This document shows positions 20,679 to 30,185 of a DNA stretch of 64,000 bases, in pieces (the stretch's first letter is position 1; each line of letters opens with the position of its first letter). The notes under the pieces were generated by a model. It saw nothing but the letters and a program-made list of their open reading frames with translations, did no database searches and had not been told where the DNA came from. A program made the translations under genes and the position numbers. Source of the stretch: Kistimonas sp964291505 (lineage in GTDB: Bacteria > Pseudomonadota > Gammaproteobacteria > Pseudomonadales > Endozoicomonadaceae); the NCBI GenBank assembly GCA_964291505.2, contig OZ220199.1, forward strand, positions 124,001 through 188,000, written 5' to 3'.

Positions 20679-20930
20679 ATGACAATAAAAGACCATCCGC
20701 ATCCGGGCTTGATTTTGTCCAGATTCCTCGCACGACGTTATATCACGGTAGGTGATCTCTGTACCCAGATGGACATTCAGTCCAGCCATATTGAAAGCGT
20801 ATTACACGGCCGAAGGCGAATCGGCGCCCTGTTTGCCCACCGTCTCTGTCAGGCCATTGGTGGAAAACCCCAGATCTGGATGAGGCTGCAAAAGCGTTAC
20901 GACACTGCACGGCAAAACCCTTTACCCTGA
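20679..20930 (+). CDS. HigA-like HTH antitoxin family regulator, no toxin partner
   Basis: This 83-residue helix-turn-helix protein is of the HigA/XRE type. It shows the family pattern HPGLILSRFL, then a helix-turn-helix (VGDLCTQMDIQSSHIESVLHG), RRRIGALFAHRLCQAIGG and a final W-x-R-LQ-x-YD. In HigBA modules the antitoxin binds its own promoter and neutralises the HigB mRNA interferase. No HigB-like gene lies on either side: the upstream 196 bp to rimO has none, and the next gene downstream is unrelated. The ATG at 20679 has a strong GGAGGG ribosome site 7 bp upstream. It is probably a solitary regulator or the remnant of a toxin-antitoxin pair. Confidence 0.8.
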   Translation: MTIKDHPHPGLILSRFLARRYITVGDLCTQMDIQSSHIESVLHGRRRIGALFAHRLCQAIGGKPQIWMRLQKRYDTARQNPLP

Positions 20931-20946
20931 TCGTTTTAATGCATAA

Positions 20947-20970
20947 AAAGGTGGCCTTACAGCCACCTTT
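20947..20970 (+). terminator. Terminator after the HigA-like gene
   Basis: AAAGGTGGC and GCCACCTTT form a perfect 9-bp stem with a 6-nt CTTACA loop, 16 bp after the stop codon. It is flanked by an A-run on the left and TTT on the right, so it can act on either strand. Confidence 0.7.
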
Positions 20971-21104
20971 AATTCGTTTCCCGACCTTTCTCATTGATAT
21001 AACAAAAAACACTAACAATTCAGCCAAAGGTATAAGTTAATCTTTGGAACCTTCATGTTAATTTCACAATAACCAAAATAAATACAACATAAATGAGGCA
21101 TTGA

Positions 21105-21851
21105 ATGAAGGTTATTAAACGATTAAGAAATCACTTCAAACCCAGTTCATCTGGCATTGTAAAGTCCCGCCGTTATGCCAAAGGCAAAACCGGCTGCCGT
21201 CATTGCCGACAGGCAAGTGACATCCAATATACATATTGGCTAGCAACACCCCAAACTGTCGCGAGCCACCCTCTTGCAAAGTACTCGGTTACCTCAGTAT
21301 CTCCAACATGTTTATTAAAACCAGGCGCCAGTGTTTTATTTGGTAATGGACAATGGGTCCACAATCGATCAAATACCCCGATCTATGCAACACAGGTTAT
21401 GCCATATACCGGTTATACTGAACCAGCACCGTCCCCTGCTCACAGGCAGTCTGATAGCGCCGCTAGATCAATACCAAAACCACCGCCGCCCCCTTTAACC
21501 ACAAGAGAATCTGGCAACGCTCTCAGGCCAACTCGCGGCCACAGAATCGTACCGCCAGCGACCCGACCGGAAGCGGTAACCTTTCCAACGCTGTCAAAAG
21601 AAGAACAAGATTTCATCGATATATTAAATGATTATGTGGCCTTCCATAATGCCAAAGACGGACAAACCAGCAACCATCACCCTCTCAAATACATTGAGAA
21701 ACCAACCAAAAAAGGTGATGATCAAATCATTCAATTTATTGCACAAATTAAACAGGCACTACTCCATTACAAAACGACGATTCAATCCAGCGGGCTTAAC
21801 AGTTACGCTTATGATTCACTCTGCAGGCAGTTAATCAATAAATATCGATAA
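21105..21851 (+). CDS. Hypothetical proline-rich protein
   Basis: I do not recognise this 248-residue protein. It has a very basic N-terminus (KVIKRLRNH), a cysteine pair CRHC at about residues 31-34, a proline-rich centre with a PKPPPPP run, and a charged helical C-terminal half (KEEQDFIDILNDYVAFHN onward). There is no signal peptide or membrane helix. The surrounding DNA is clearly richer in A and T than the flanking housekeeping genes, suggesting acquired sequence. The composition, a disordered Pro-rich linker before a small helical domain, is seen in some secreted effectors, but no export signal or catalytic motif is visible. It is isolated, with terminators on both sides. Confidence 0.65.
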   Translation: MKVIKRLRNHFKPSSSGIVKSRRYAKGKTGCRHCRQASDIQYTYWLATPQTVASHPLAKYSVTSVSPTCLLKPGASVLFGNGQWVHNRSNTPIYATQVMPYTGYTEPAPSPAHRQSDSAARSIPKPPPPPLTTRESGNALRPTRGHRIVPPATRPEAVTFPTLSKEEQDFIDILNDYVAFHNAKDGQTSNHHPLKYIEKPTKKGDDQIIQFIAQIKQALLHYKTTIQSSGLNSYAYDSLCRQLINKYR

Positions 21852-21927
21852 CCCATAGGGTTGGATAAAAAGCCATTAAATATAAAAGAGTCGATAATCA
21901 CTATTATTCAAATGAAAAAAATAAAAA

Positions 21928-21969
21928 GCCTCAGCAATCAAACTATTTAACTAGTTCAACTGCTGAGGC
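21928..21969 (-). terminator. Terminator of the gcv operon
   Basis: GCCTCAGCA and TGCTGAGGC form a 9-bp stem. The 24-nt interior is itself partly self-complementary (AACTA / TAGTT). On the minus strand the stem is followed by TTTTTATTTTTTT, an excellent rho-independent signal. It lies about 30 bp after the gcvP stop. Confidence 0.85.
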
Positions 21970-22000
21970 ATTTCTACTTACGATCTTCAGGCTTTGATTA

Positions 22001-24898
22001 TCAGTCCTGATAACTCTCCACCGGCGGGCAGCTGCACATCAGGTGACGGTCGCCGTAGACGTTGTCGACACGGTTGACCGATGGCCAGAACTTGCTGCGT
22101 GCGACACTCGGTACCGGATACGCCGCTTCTTCACGGGTGTAGGGGCGATCCCACTCGTTATCCAGAATATCCGCCAACGTATGCGGTGCTCTCACCAGCA
22201 TGTTGTTTTCAGCATCCAGCTCTCCATTTTCCACCCGGGCGATCTCGTGACGGATCTGCGCCATGGCTTCGACGAAACGATCCAGCTCAGCCTTGGACTC
22301 ACTTTCCGTCGGCTCGATCATCAGCGTGCCCGCGACCGGGAAGCTCATGGTCGGCGCGTGGAAACCGAAGTCCATCAGACGCTTGGCAATATCTTCCTCA
22401 GTGACGCCACTGGCAGCCTTGAGCGGACGGATATCGATGATGCACTCATGCGCCACCCGACCGTTGCGACCGGTGTAAAGCACCGGATAGTACTCAGCCA
22501 GTTTCTTCGCCAGGTAGTTGGCATTCATCAGGGCAACCGCGGTGGACTTGCGGATACCTTCACTGCCCATCATGCGGATATACGCCCACGGAATCGGCAG
22601 GATAGATACAGAACCCCAAGGTGCGGCGCTGATCGCTGTGCTTTCCGGACTGGGTCCGTCCAGCTTGACGACGCTGTGGTTGGCAACAAACGGAATCAGG
22701 TGTTTCTTGATACCGATCGGCCCCATACCCGGGCCACCGCCGCCGTGAGGAATGCACAGGGTCTTGTGCAGGTTCCAGTGAGACACATCCGCACCGATTT
22801 CCGCTGGTTTGGATACACCGACCTGGCCATTCATGTTGGCGCCATCCATGTACACCTGGCCACCGTTGGCGTGGATGATGTCACAGATTTCCCGGATACC
22901 TTCCTCGTACACACCGTGGGTGGACGGATAGGTGATCATCAGCGCGGCCAGCTGATCCTTCATGTCTTCCGCTTTCTGCTTGAGATCAGCGACGTCAACG
23001 TTGCCATTCTCATCACACGCCGTAACCACAACCTTCATACCCGCCATCGCCGCAGATGCAGGGTTGGTACCGTGCGCAGAAGCAGGAATCAGGCAGACAT
23101 TACGGTGCCCTTCACCACGGCTCTCAAGGTAGTTGCGAATTGCCATCAGGCCCGCATATTCACCCTGAGCACCGGAGTTCGGCTGCATGCTCACCGCATC
23201 AAAACCGGTGATGATCTTCAGGTAATCTTCCAGTTCACGAATCATCTGGCGGGTGCCTTCCGATTGAGAGACGGGAACAAAGGGGTGCATACGCCCCAGC
23301 TCAGGCCAGGTCACCGGCAGCATTTCGGTGGTGGCGTTAAGCTTCATGGTGCAGGAACCCAGCGGAATCATGGAATGATTCAGAGCCAGGTCGCGGTCTT
23401 CCAGACGCTTGATATAGCGCAGCATCTCGGTTTCAGAGTGGTAGCTGTTGAAGACCGGGTGGGTCAGGATGGCATCGTCACGAACCAGCTCCGCAGGAAT
23501 AGAGGCAGAGCCTTTTGAGGTGATCTGGCTATCCAGCGTATCAACGCTCAGACCATGGCCATCACCCAGCACGATATCCCACAGGCAGACGATATCGTCA
23601 CGGGTGGTGCACTCATCCAGACTGATACTGACGACGGTTGTCATCAAAGACCCGCAGGTTAACCTGACGAGCGTCGGCACGCGACCAGAACGGCCGCTTT
23701 GTCTTTCACTTGCAGGGTGATGGTGTCAAACCAGGTGTCGTTCTGCAGGGTGACGCCTTTGGCTTTCAGACCGGCGGCAAGGATATCCGTCAGCCGGTGG
23801 ATACGAGCTCGCAATATTCTTCAGCCCTTCCGGACCATGATAAACCGCATAGAAGGAGGCCATGTTGGCCAACAGTACCTGGGCAGTACAGATGTTACTG
23901 GTCGCCTTTTCGCGACGGATGTGCTGCTCACGGGTCTGCATGGCGAGGCGATAGCCTTTGTTGCCACGCTGGTCAATGGACACACCAATCACCCGCCCCG
24001 GCAGGGAACGCTTGTGCTTTTCACTGGTTGCAAAGAATGCCGCATGGGGACCACCGTAACCCATGGGAACACCGAAGCGCTGGGCGCTTCCCAGTACCGC
24101 ATCAGCGCCCAGCGAACCGGGTGATTTCAACAAAATCAGGCTCATGATGTCGGCTACCACAGAGACAATGCATTTTTGCCCCTGCAGTTCAGCAATCAGG
24201 CTCTGGGGATTACGGATCTGGCCATAGGTATCGGAGTAGGCAATCAGTGCACCGAAGCTGTCGTGATTCACAGCCTCAGCGGCAGGCCCGACAATCACGT
24301 CCACATCAAAACCCTTCGCACGGGTTTTCACCACATCAATGGTTTGCGGATGGCAGTTCTCATCGATATAGAACAGGTTGCTCTTCTTGTTCTTGGACAC
24401 ACGGCGGGCCAGGCCGAGCGCTTCACCGGCAGCCGTACCTTCATCCAGCAATGAGGCGCTGGCCAGGTCCAGACCAGTCAGGTCCATGGTCAGCTGCTGG
24501 AAGTTGACCAGCGCTTCCAGACGGCCCTGGGCAATTTCCGGCTGATAAGGCGTGTAGGCGGTATACCAGCCCGGGTTCTCGAAGACATTACGCAGGATGA
24601 CGGTCGGCGTCAGCGTATCGTGGTAGCCCATGCCAATGAAGCTGCGATACATCTTGTTCTTCGCCAGCATATTCTTCAGGTAAGCCAGGGTTTCCGTTTC
24701 CGTATGGGCATCACCCACCTTCGGCGGCTCGGCCTGCAGAATGCTGCCGGGGATGGTGTTGTCGAGCAGCTCTTCCAGGGAGCCCAGGCCGAGTTCGGCC
24801 AGGATTTCCGCCGTCTCCTGTTCACCGGGACCGATATGACGACGGATAAATTCGTTCTTGTTTTCCAGATCCTTCAGGGACACATGTTCAGCAGTCAT
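22001..24898 (-). pseudogene. gcvP: Glycine dehydrogenase (P protein), disrupted by three one-base insertions
   Basis: GcvP is the PLP-dependent decarboxylase of the glycine cleavage system. With three bases skipped it would be 964 residues, the normal length, from MTAEHVSLKDLENK to the stop at 22001. The PLP-lysine region (HWNLHKT followed by PHGGGGPG) is intact in the C-terminal half. As given, the frame breaks at about 23806 (extra T after IAS), about 23682 (extra G after VLV) and about 23639 (extra A after FDD). Skipping them restores IASRIHRLTDILAAG, VLVRADARQVNLRVFDD and TVVSISLDE, all family-conserved. The three shifts sum to one codon, so both outer parts share a frame. A burst of sequencing errors is likelier than true decay. 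The unshifted fragments are 23726-24898 and 22001-23680. Confidence 0.9.
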
Positions 24899-24936
24899 TC
24901 GCACATTCCAGCCAATAAACCAATGCCATAAATAAC

Positions 24937-24962
24937 AAAGCCCCGACAGTCGTCGAGGCTTT
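24937..24962 (-). terminator. Hairpin between gcvH and gcvP
   Basis: AAAGCCTCGAC and GTCGGGGCTTT (minus-strand reading) pair over 11 bp with one G-T wobble and a 4-nt GACT loop, followed by GTTATTTAT. It lies in the 220-bp gap between gcvH and gcvP. It may partly terminate transcription and so lower gcvP relative to gcvT and gcvH, or it may mean gcvP has its own promoter. Confidence 0.6.
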
Positions 24963-25118
24963 GCATCCCTACCAGTCAATCACTACCATCGCTGATACCG
25001 GCCTGCGGCAGCCCTGTGGGCAGACCTTCGCTGTCACCGATACTCAACCACCCATCCAACAAACGGGCAGACAGCGCAGGACAGCAAACCGGATTACACA
25101 TGGTGGTGTACCAGCCTC

Positions 25119-25511
25119 TTACTCTTCAGACTCACACAGTTCTTTGTAAGCATCCGCATCCATCAGCTCAGACAGCTCGCCTTCGTCTGCCGGCTTCATG
25201 CGGAAGAACCAGCCTTCGCCATAGGGCTCGGAGTTCACCAGCTCAGGGGCTTCTTCCAGCGCTTCGTTAATCGCCACGACTTCACCTGACAGCGGCGCGT
25301 ACAGGTCAGACGCCGCTTTTACGGACTCAACCACACCGGCTTCATCGTTCGCGCTCACTGTGGAGCCCACTTCCGGCAATTCAACAAACACCACGTCGCC
25401 GAGCGATGCCTGGGCATGATCGGTGACACCGATGGTGACGGTGCCATCCTCTTCCATGCGGATCCATTCATGCGATGAGACATAGCGCAGTTCAGAAGGA
25501 ATGCTGCTCAT
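25119..25511 (-). CDS. gcvH: Glycine cleavage system H protein
   Basis: GcvH is the lipoylated carrier that shuttles the aminomethyl group between the P, T and L proteins. The 130 residues match the family. The lipoylation segment is clear (GVVESVKAASDLYAPLSGEVVAIN, with the modified Lys in ESVKA). The C-terminal half ends with the expected YKELCESEE after a WFFRMKP segment. It lies 53 bp downstream of gcvT on the same strand. Confidence 0.97.
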   Translation of the reverse strand: MSSIPSELRYVSSHEWIRMEEDGTVTIGVTDHAQASLGDVVFVELPEVGSTVSANDEAGVVESVKAASDLYAPLSGEVVAINEALEEAPELVNSEPYGEGWFFRMKPADEGELSELMDADAYKELCESEE

Positions 25512-25564
25512 TAATCCAATCCTCTAGCTTTACGTTACCTGACAGAATTCGAGCCACTCAGGTG

Positions 25565-26650
25565 TCAGTCGAATACTTTCTTACCGTTACGAACGAAACC
25601 GGCCTTGATCACCCGGACCGGCAGGGATTTACCACGGACATCCACCACCGCTTCGCTGCCAGTGCCGGCGGGCACCCGCGCCATGGCGATGGCATGCCCC
25701 AGGGTGGGCGAGAAGGTACCGCTGGTGATCACCCCTTCCCCTAAACCTTCAACAATCACTTTCTGTCCGGGACGCAGCACACCGCGTCCTTCCAGCACCA
25801 GGCCGACCAGGCGGTCATACTGGCCATCCGCCTTGATGGCTTCCAGAGCAGAGCGACCGATAAAATCACGATCCGCCGGTTCCCAGGCCACACACCAGCC
25901 CATATTAGCAGACAGTGGACTGATGCTTTCGTCCATGTCGGAACCGTACAGGTTCATGCCAGCCTCAAGGCGCAGGGTGTCACGGGCGCCCAGACCTGCC
26001 GGACGCACACCGGCTTCCAGCAGCGCCTTCCAGAAGGATTCTGCTTCTTTCTCCGGCACCACGATTTCAAGACCGTCTTCACCGGTGTAACCGGTTCTGG
26101 CGATGAACCAGCCTTCCACTTCCTTGCCCTGGAATACTTTCAGTTCGCGGATGACCTCAGCCTTGGCCGCAGACACAGACAATGCGGCCTTTTCACGGGC
26201 GTTGGGACCCTGAACAGCGATCATGGCCATTTCAGGACGCTCTTCCAGGGAAACTTCAAAGCGAGCCGCCTGCTTGGTCATCCATTCGAGATCTTTTTCA
26301 CGGGTTGCGCAGTTGACGACAACGCGGTACCAGTCGCCCATGCCATAGACGATCAGGTCGTCAATCACCCCGCCTTCGGGGTTCAGCATGCCGCTGTAGA
26401 GGGCCTTGCCGGGAGTGGTGAGTTTATCGACATCATTGGCGAGAAGGTGGCGGAGGAAATCCCGGGCATCCTGACCCGAAATATCAATCACCGTCATGTG
26501 GGAAACATCGAACATGCCGGCGTCCTGACGCACGGCATGGTGCTCTTCAACCTGAGAGCCGTAATGGAGAGGCATATCCCAGCCGCCGAAATCCACGAGT
26601 TTACCGCCGGCCTGCTGATGCGCTTCGTACAGCGCCGTCTTCTTGCCCAT
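25565..26650 (-). CDS. gcvT: Aminomethyltransferase (glycine cleavage T protein)
   Basis: GcvT transfers the methylene group from lipoylated GcvH to tetrahydrofolate and releases ammonia. The 361 residues match the family. The N-terminus reads MGKKTALYEAHQQAGGKLVDFGGWDMP, followed by MFDVSHMTVI. The folate-binding aspartate region (LLANDVDKL), the TGYTGEDGLEIVVP motif and the C-terminal barrel with GVITSGTFSPTLGHAIAMARVP are all present. It is the first gene of gcvT-gcvH-gcvP and carries no frameshift. Confidence 0.97.
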   Translation of the reverse strand: MGKKTALYEAHQQAGGKLVDFGGWDMPLHYGSQVEEHHAVRQDAGMFDVSHMTVIDISGQDARDFLRHLLANDVDKLTTPGKALYSGMLNPEGGVIDDLIVYGMGDWYRVVVNCATREKDLEWMTKQAARFEVSLEERPEMAMIAVQGPNAREKAALSVSAAKAEVIRELKVFQGKEVEGWFIARTGYTGEDGLEIVVPEKEAESFWKALLEAGVRPAGLGARDTLRLEAGMNLYGSDMDESISPLSANMGWCVAWEPADRDFIGRSALEAIKADGQYDRLVGLVLEGRGVLRPGQKVIVEGLGEGVITSGTFSPTLGHAIAMARVPAGTGSEAVVDVRGKSLPVRVIKAGFVRNGKKVFD

Positions 26651-26682
26651 GTGCTTGTCGTCCCGATATATAGTGACAGGAA

Positions 26683-26702
26683 AGCCCTTGTCGGAAAGGG
26701 CT
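26683..26702 (-). promoter_or_regulatory. Leader hairpin upstream of gcvT
   Basis: AGCCCTT and AAGGGCT pair over 7 bp with a 6-nt loop in the 85-nt leader between the proposed promoter and the gcvT start. On the minus strand it is followed by a short T-rich stretch. It might be an attenuator. I looked for the conserved glycine-riboswitch core and did not find it. Confidence 0.35.
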
Positions 26703-26734
26703 GTCTTTCTGCTAGCAACCGTAGTGGGACTGGC

Positions 26735-26763
26735 ATTCTAACCAGATGACGTATAGGGAACAA
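26735..26763 (-). promoter_or_regulatory. Probable promoter of the gcv operon
   Basis: On the minus strand TTGTTC (26758-26763) and TAGAAT (26735-26740) are spaced by exactly 17 bp. They lie about 85 bp upstream of the gcvT start. The rest of the gap to the ankyrin gene (to 26905) shows nothing recognisable. Confidence 0.5.
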
Positions 26764-26905
26764 CCGCACAGATCAACGAAATTTGGAAGAATATTTTCTA
26801 GTTATACCTACAAGGATCAAAGAAATTATTCGGAAACATGTCTATATCGCCGATATTTAACCCTTTCGAGGATAGTTGAACTTCTGAACCCTATATTAAA
26901 AATCA

Positions 26906-29013
26906 CTACAGATCTGAGTCTTCACCCTCACTATCCTCAGAGCTTGCCTGATCACTCTCAGTGACTTGTTCAGCGTTTTCAATCTCAGTATCAACGCTGT
27001 ACTTTAATACTTTCAGCCTGCCCACAGCTTTTTCGAATTTTTCTAACATTTGAACATATTCACTTAACTTCATTTCATGCTCATTAATCAAGGTTGTATA
27101 TGAATCAACAGCAGCCGCATCACCTTTCGCCTGTGATTGCGAAAGACTCTTTTTGAAGCTATCAACCGACAGGCTTTCTGATTGAATCCTTCCCTTAAGG
27201 GATGCAAAGGGAGGAACCCTTGCCATATTTTTCTTACCAAGAAGCTTAGATAGAGAATCCAAATCCCCTTTATCATCTTCATAAAACTCGACAACATCAT
27301 CAAATAGTTCAAGCATCCTTTGCTCAACAAGAAGATGTATAAGGGAACTCCCGCTCTTAGCAGATATTTTAAACGGATCAGCGTGGTAAGTTAACAGCAC
27401 TCTTAGTACATCCTTCTTACAATCAAACTCACCATCAACAATATATTTCAACAAAGAATATCCATCATAACTGAACACATTCACCAATTCTGTAATTTCA
27501 TCCAAACCAATCATACGCTGAGCAACACTAAAAAAATCTTTCAACAAACGTATATTATTGTTTGAACAACAATACTGTGTGAACTTAAAAATAAAATTCT
27601 TACCCTCTCTATTCACAGCAGATGCTAAAACCTGCTTTCCCAAAAGTAACTCAACTACATTAATGAAGCCCCTTTCAGATGCAAGCATTAAAGCCGTTTC
27701 TTTTGCATATTTGATTTGGTCACCCGCAAGGGCCGCCTGCTCATCGACACCAACCCTCAAACCGTCAAGCCGTTCAAACAGCAAACGCATGGTTTTATCC
27801 CAACCAAAATAAGACAGAATATGAAATACTGTGTGAACTTAAAAATAAAATTCTTACCCTCTCTATTCACAGCAGATGCTAAAACCTGCTTTCCCAAAAG
27901 TAACTCAACTACATTAATGAAGCCCCTTTCAGATGCAAGCATTAAAGCCGTTTCTTTTGCATATTTGATTTGGTCACCCGCAAGGGCCGCCTGCTCATCG
28001 ACACCAACCCTCAAACCGTCAAGCCGTTCAAACAGCAAACGCATGGTTTTATCCCAACCAAAATAAGACAGAATATGAAATATCGACCATTTATATTCGT
28101 CTCTATCCCTGCATATATGCAAACAGCGCTCAGAATCCCAAAACAATAACGATTCAGAAAGCGCCTTCCTCACCCCATCATCAGTATGATTGCATACACC
28201 TTTATACGTTATGGAACTTCCCCAAAAAAATGTAGCAATAAAACGATCAAGAATCTCATATGCATGCTCAATGTTTTTAATAGCTGCCACACGTTTGTTT
28301 TCAAACTCATCAGAGCTAACAAGCAATGGCCTCTTTACAGATGGCATACCTGCAATAGCTGATGCCATCCGCTTGGAACCTACTGATGTGCTTTCCATTA
28401 CTTCATCCGGTTCAAATTTAGGCAAACCTACTGATTCCAAACTCCACATTTCTACTGACGCTGCACTTTGTCTGCTCGGCGCATATTCTTCACTTGTCGC
28501 TGCCTCAGATTCTGCACTTATACGCCTAATGCGCTCTTTTGTTTCATCCGGAGTCTCTCTTCGTGCTTTGGGAGTAACAGGCATTGCTATATTTGTTTCT
28601 GGCACAGACGGAGCTACTACAATTGGATTTATTACTGATTTTTCTAATCGACTCTGAAGTGCAGCCATTTCCCTATTATGCGAAACTTCGACCAATTCTT
28701 GATCTTCACCATATTCTTCACGGCAAACCTGATCACTTCCCTCATCAGATGAAGGTTTAGAAATCTCTGACAACCTGGACCAAACAATATCACCAGATCC
28801 GGATATACGTTGCTCTCGCGCAATCGAGAGCGTTGAACCTGAACCAGAAATATCACATGGCCGTTGATCAACAGGTATTGTTCTTGGTCCTTGAGGAGTG
28901 GTAATACTCTCTCTAGACATAAAGGCTTCAGATAACACTTTCTTACTGTCTGATTCCTCAACAGAAGAGCCTGAAAATTTACCTCCCGACGCAACAAACT
29001 TTGACGACTCCAT
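26906..29013 (-). pseudogene. Ankyrin-repeat protein broken by an internal tandem duplication
   Basis: This encodes an ankyrin-repeat protein, a family common in host-associated bacteria as protein-binding or effector proteins. The N-terminal 270 residues are low-complexity and Ser/Glu-rich. A repeat region follows (KETALMLASERGFINVVELLLGK is a typical ankyrin helix pair; YSLLKYIVDGE and SSLIHLLVEQR are further ones). The C-terminus is a coiled-coil-like helix and an acidic tail. An exact 254-bp tandem duplication (27571-28082) is not a multiple of three, so the frame shifts and stops at 27757. The rest is open separately at 26906-27790. Removing one copy restores 1,854 bp (617 residues). The ATG at 29013 has GGGG eight bases upstream; an upstream in-frame ATG at 29106 is also possible. 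Confidence 0.8.
27571..28082. repeat. 254-bp perfect tandem duplication
   Basis: Bases 27571-27828 recur identically at 27825-28082, a period of 254 bp. The copies share the four bases AATA at the junction, as expected for slippage or short-homology recombination. I found no mismatch between copies, so the event is recent or an assembly artefact. It lies wholly inside the ankyrin gene and is the direct cause of its frameshift. Confidence 0.95.
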
Positions 29014-29142
29014 CAACATCCCCAGCACAAGCCTATTTAAAACATGAAATAAACCGTCAAAGCCCAAAAAAAACAATAACAATAATGTTATCAAGGGGTG
29101 ATTCAAGCTTACATAACCAAATCAGAAAAAATAAAAGCGGGA

Positions 29143-30177
29143 CTAATTTCGAAAATTTTGATTATTCACAAATACATCATCTGTTAATGTTTTAAGGAAT
29201 TCGACGATTGCCTGTTGCTCATCGTCAGTCAGCCCCAACGGCTGCATCAAGTCTGTTTTGTTGCTGACATCAATACCACCGCTGTTAAAATGACTAACCA
29301 CTTCTTCCAGCGTTTCTATAGTGCCGTTATGCATATAAGGCCCAGTCAGTGCGACATTACGAAGAGTCGGTGTTCTGAATTTACCTCGGTCAGCTTTACT
29401 GCCGGTAATACGCATCAACCCGGGGTCAGGATCATCGGCAGCACCAGGCAACCCAATATTGTAATACCCATAAACGGTCAGGTTTTCCCCATAATGACAG
29501 CGATAACATTGCGCCTTCCCGTTGAAAAGCTGCAAGCCCCTGAGCTCCTGCTGAGAAAAAGCGCTTTTATCACCTCGGTAGAGAAAATCATCAAACCGTG
29601 ACTGCGTGCTGATCAAAGTACGCTGAAAGGCTGCAAGTGCCCTGACAATGACAGAAGGATCTGGTGCCTTGCCATAGGCTTCCTGACTCATTTCAACATA
29701 GACGCTATTCCTGTTCAGGCGATCAGCGGCCTCCTCGATGTTCAACCCCATCTCTTCCGGATCTTCAATGGGACTGCGAGCCTGAATCTCCAGGGTATGC
29801 GCCCCGCCATCCCAAAAAAGGGCGGGATGAAAGGCCACATTCGTCAGTGTCGGTGCATTACGAAAACCGGGGTGATTATTGATACCGGTCGATATGGGCA
29901 AGCGCCTGGGGTCAGAAAATGCCAGTGACGGTTCATGACAGGAACTGCAGGCCATGGAGTAATCAGCACTGAGAATCGGGTCATAAAAGAGTTTTTTTCC
30001 CAGATCAACCCGCGCCTGCGTCAACTGGTTATCATAGGGAATTTCAAATGCCCGGAAACCGTCCGGCAATTCGGGGATAGTAAATCGCTCTTGTGGCTTC
30101 ATGAAATAGAACGTCATCAGGCTGCCAAATATCGCACCTGTTAACCCCGTAGCTAATACAATCGCTTTATTATGCAT
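29143..30177 (-). CDS. Di-heme cytochrome c peroxidase / MauG-family protein
   Basis: This 344-residue exported or membrane-anchored protein has an N-terminal hydrophobic segment (ATGLTGAIFGSLMTFYFM) and two heme c motifs (CSSCH at 77-81, CYRCH at 224-228). The inter-heme tryptophan motif FWDGGAHTLE is present, as is the conserved TGPYMHNGTIETLEE. At the position of the sixth ligand of the C-terminal heme (Met in classical peroxidases, Tyr in MauG) I read Phe (VVSHFNSGG), aligned by eye. The family reduces peroxide with electrons from small cytochromes or copper proteins, or oxidises partner proteins. It starts 8 bp after the last large peroxidase-propeller gene and is clearly in the same transcript. 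Confidence 0.9.
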   Translation of the reverse strand: MHNKAIVLATGLTGAIFGSLMTFYFMKPQERFTIPELPDGFRAFEIPYDNQLTQARVDLGKKLFYDPILSADYSMACSSCHEPSLAFSDPRRLPISTGINNHPGFRNAPTLTNVAFHPALFWDGGAHTLEIQARSPIEDPEEMGLNIEEAADRLNRNSVYVEMSQEAYGKAPDPSVIVRALAAFQRTLISTQSRFDDFLYRGDKSAFSQQELRGLQLFNGKAQCYRCHYGENLTVYGYYNIGLPGAADDPDPGLMRITGSKADRGKFRTPTLRNVALTGPYMHNGTIETLEEVVSHFNSGGIDVSNKTDLMQPLGLTDDEQQAIVEFLKTLTDDVFVNNQNFRN

Positions 30178-30185
30178 ATCAATAA

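Noticed and set aside
22043..23518. 491-codon plus-strand frame opposite gcvP
   Set aside because: Arg/His-rich translation typical of the antisense frame of a GC-rich gene; gcvP on the minus strand is certain.
24963..25118. Glycine riboswitch upstream of gcvP or gcvT
   Set aside because: Neither this gap nor the 85-nt gcvT leader shows the conserved aptamer core; only simple hairpins are present.
27571..28082. Insertion sequence or transposon as cause of the ankyrin break
   Set aside because: The extra DNA is an exact copy of the adjacent coding sequence, without terminal inverted repeats or a transposase gene.
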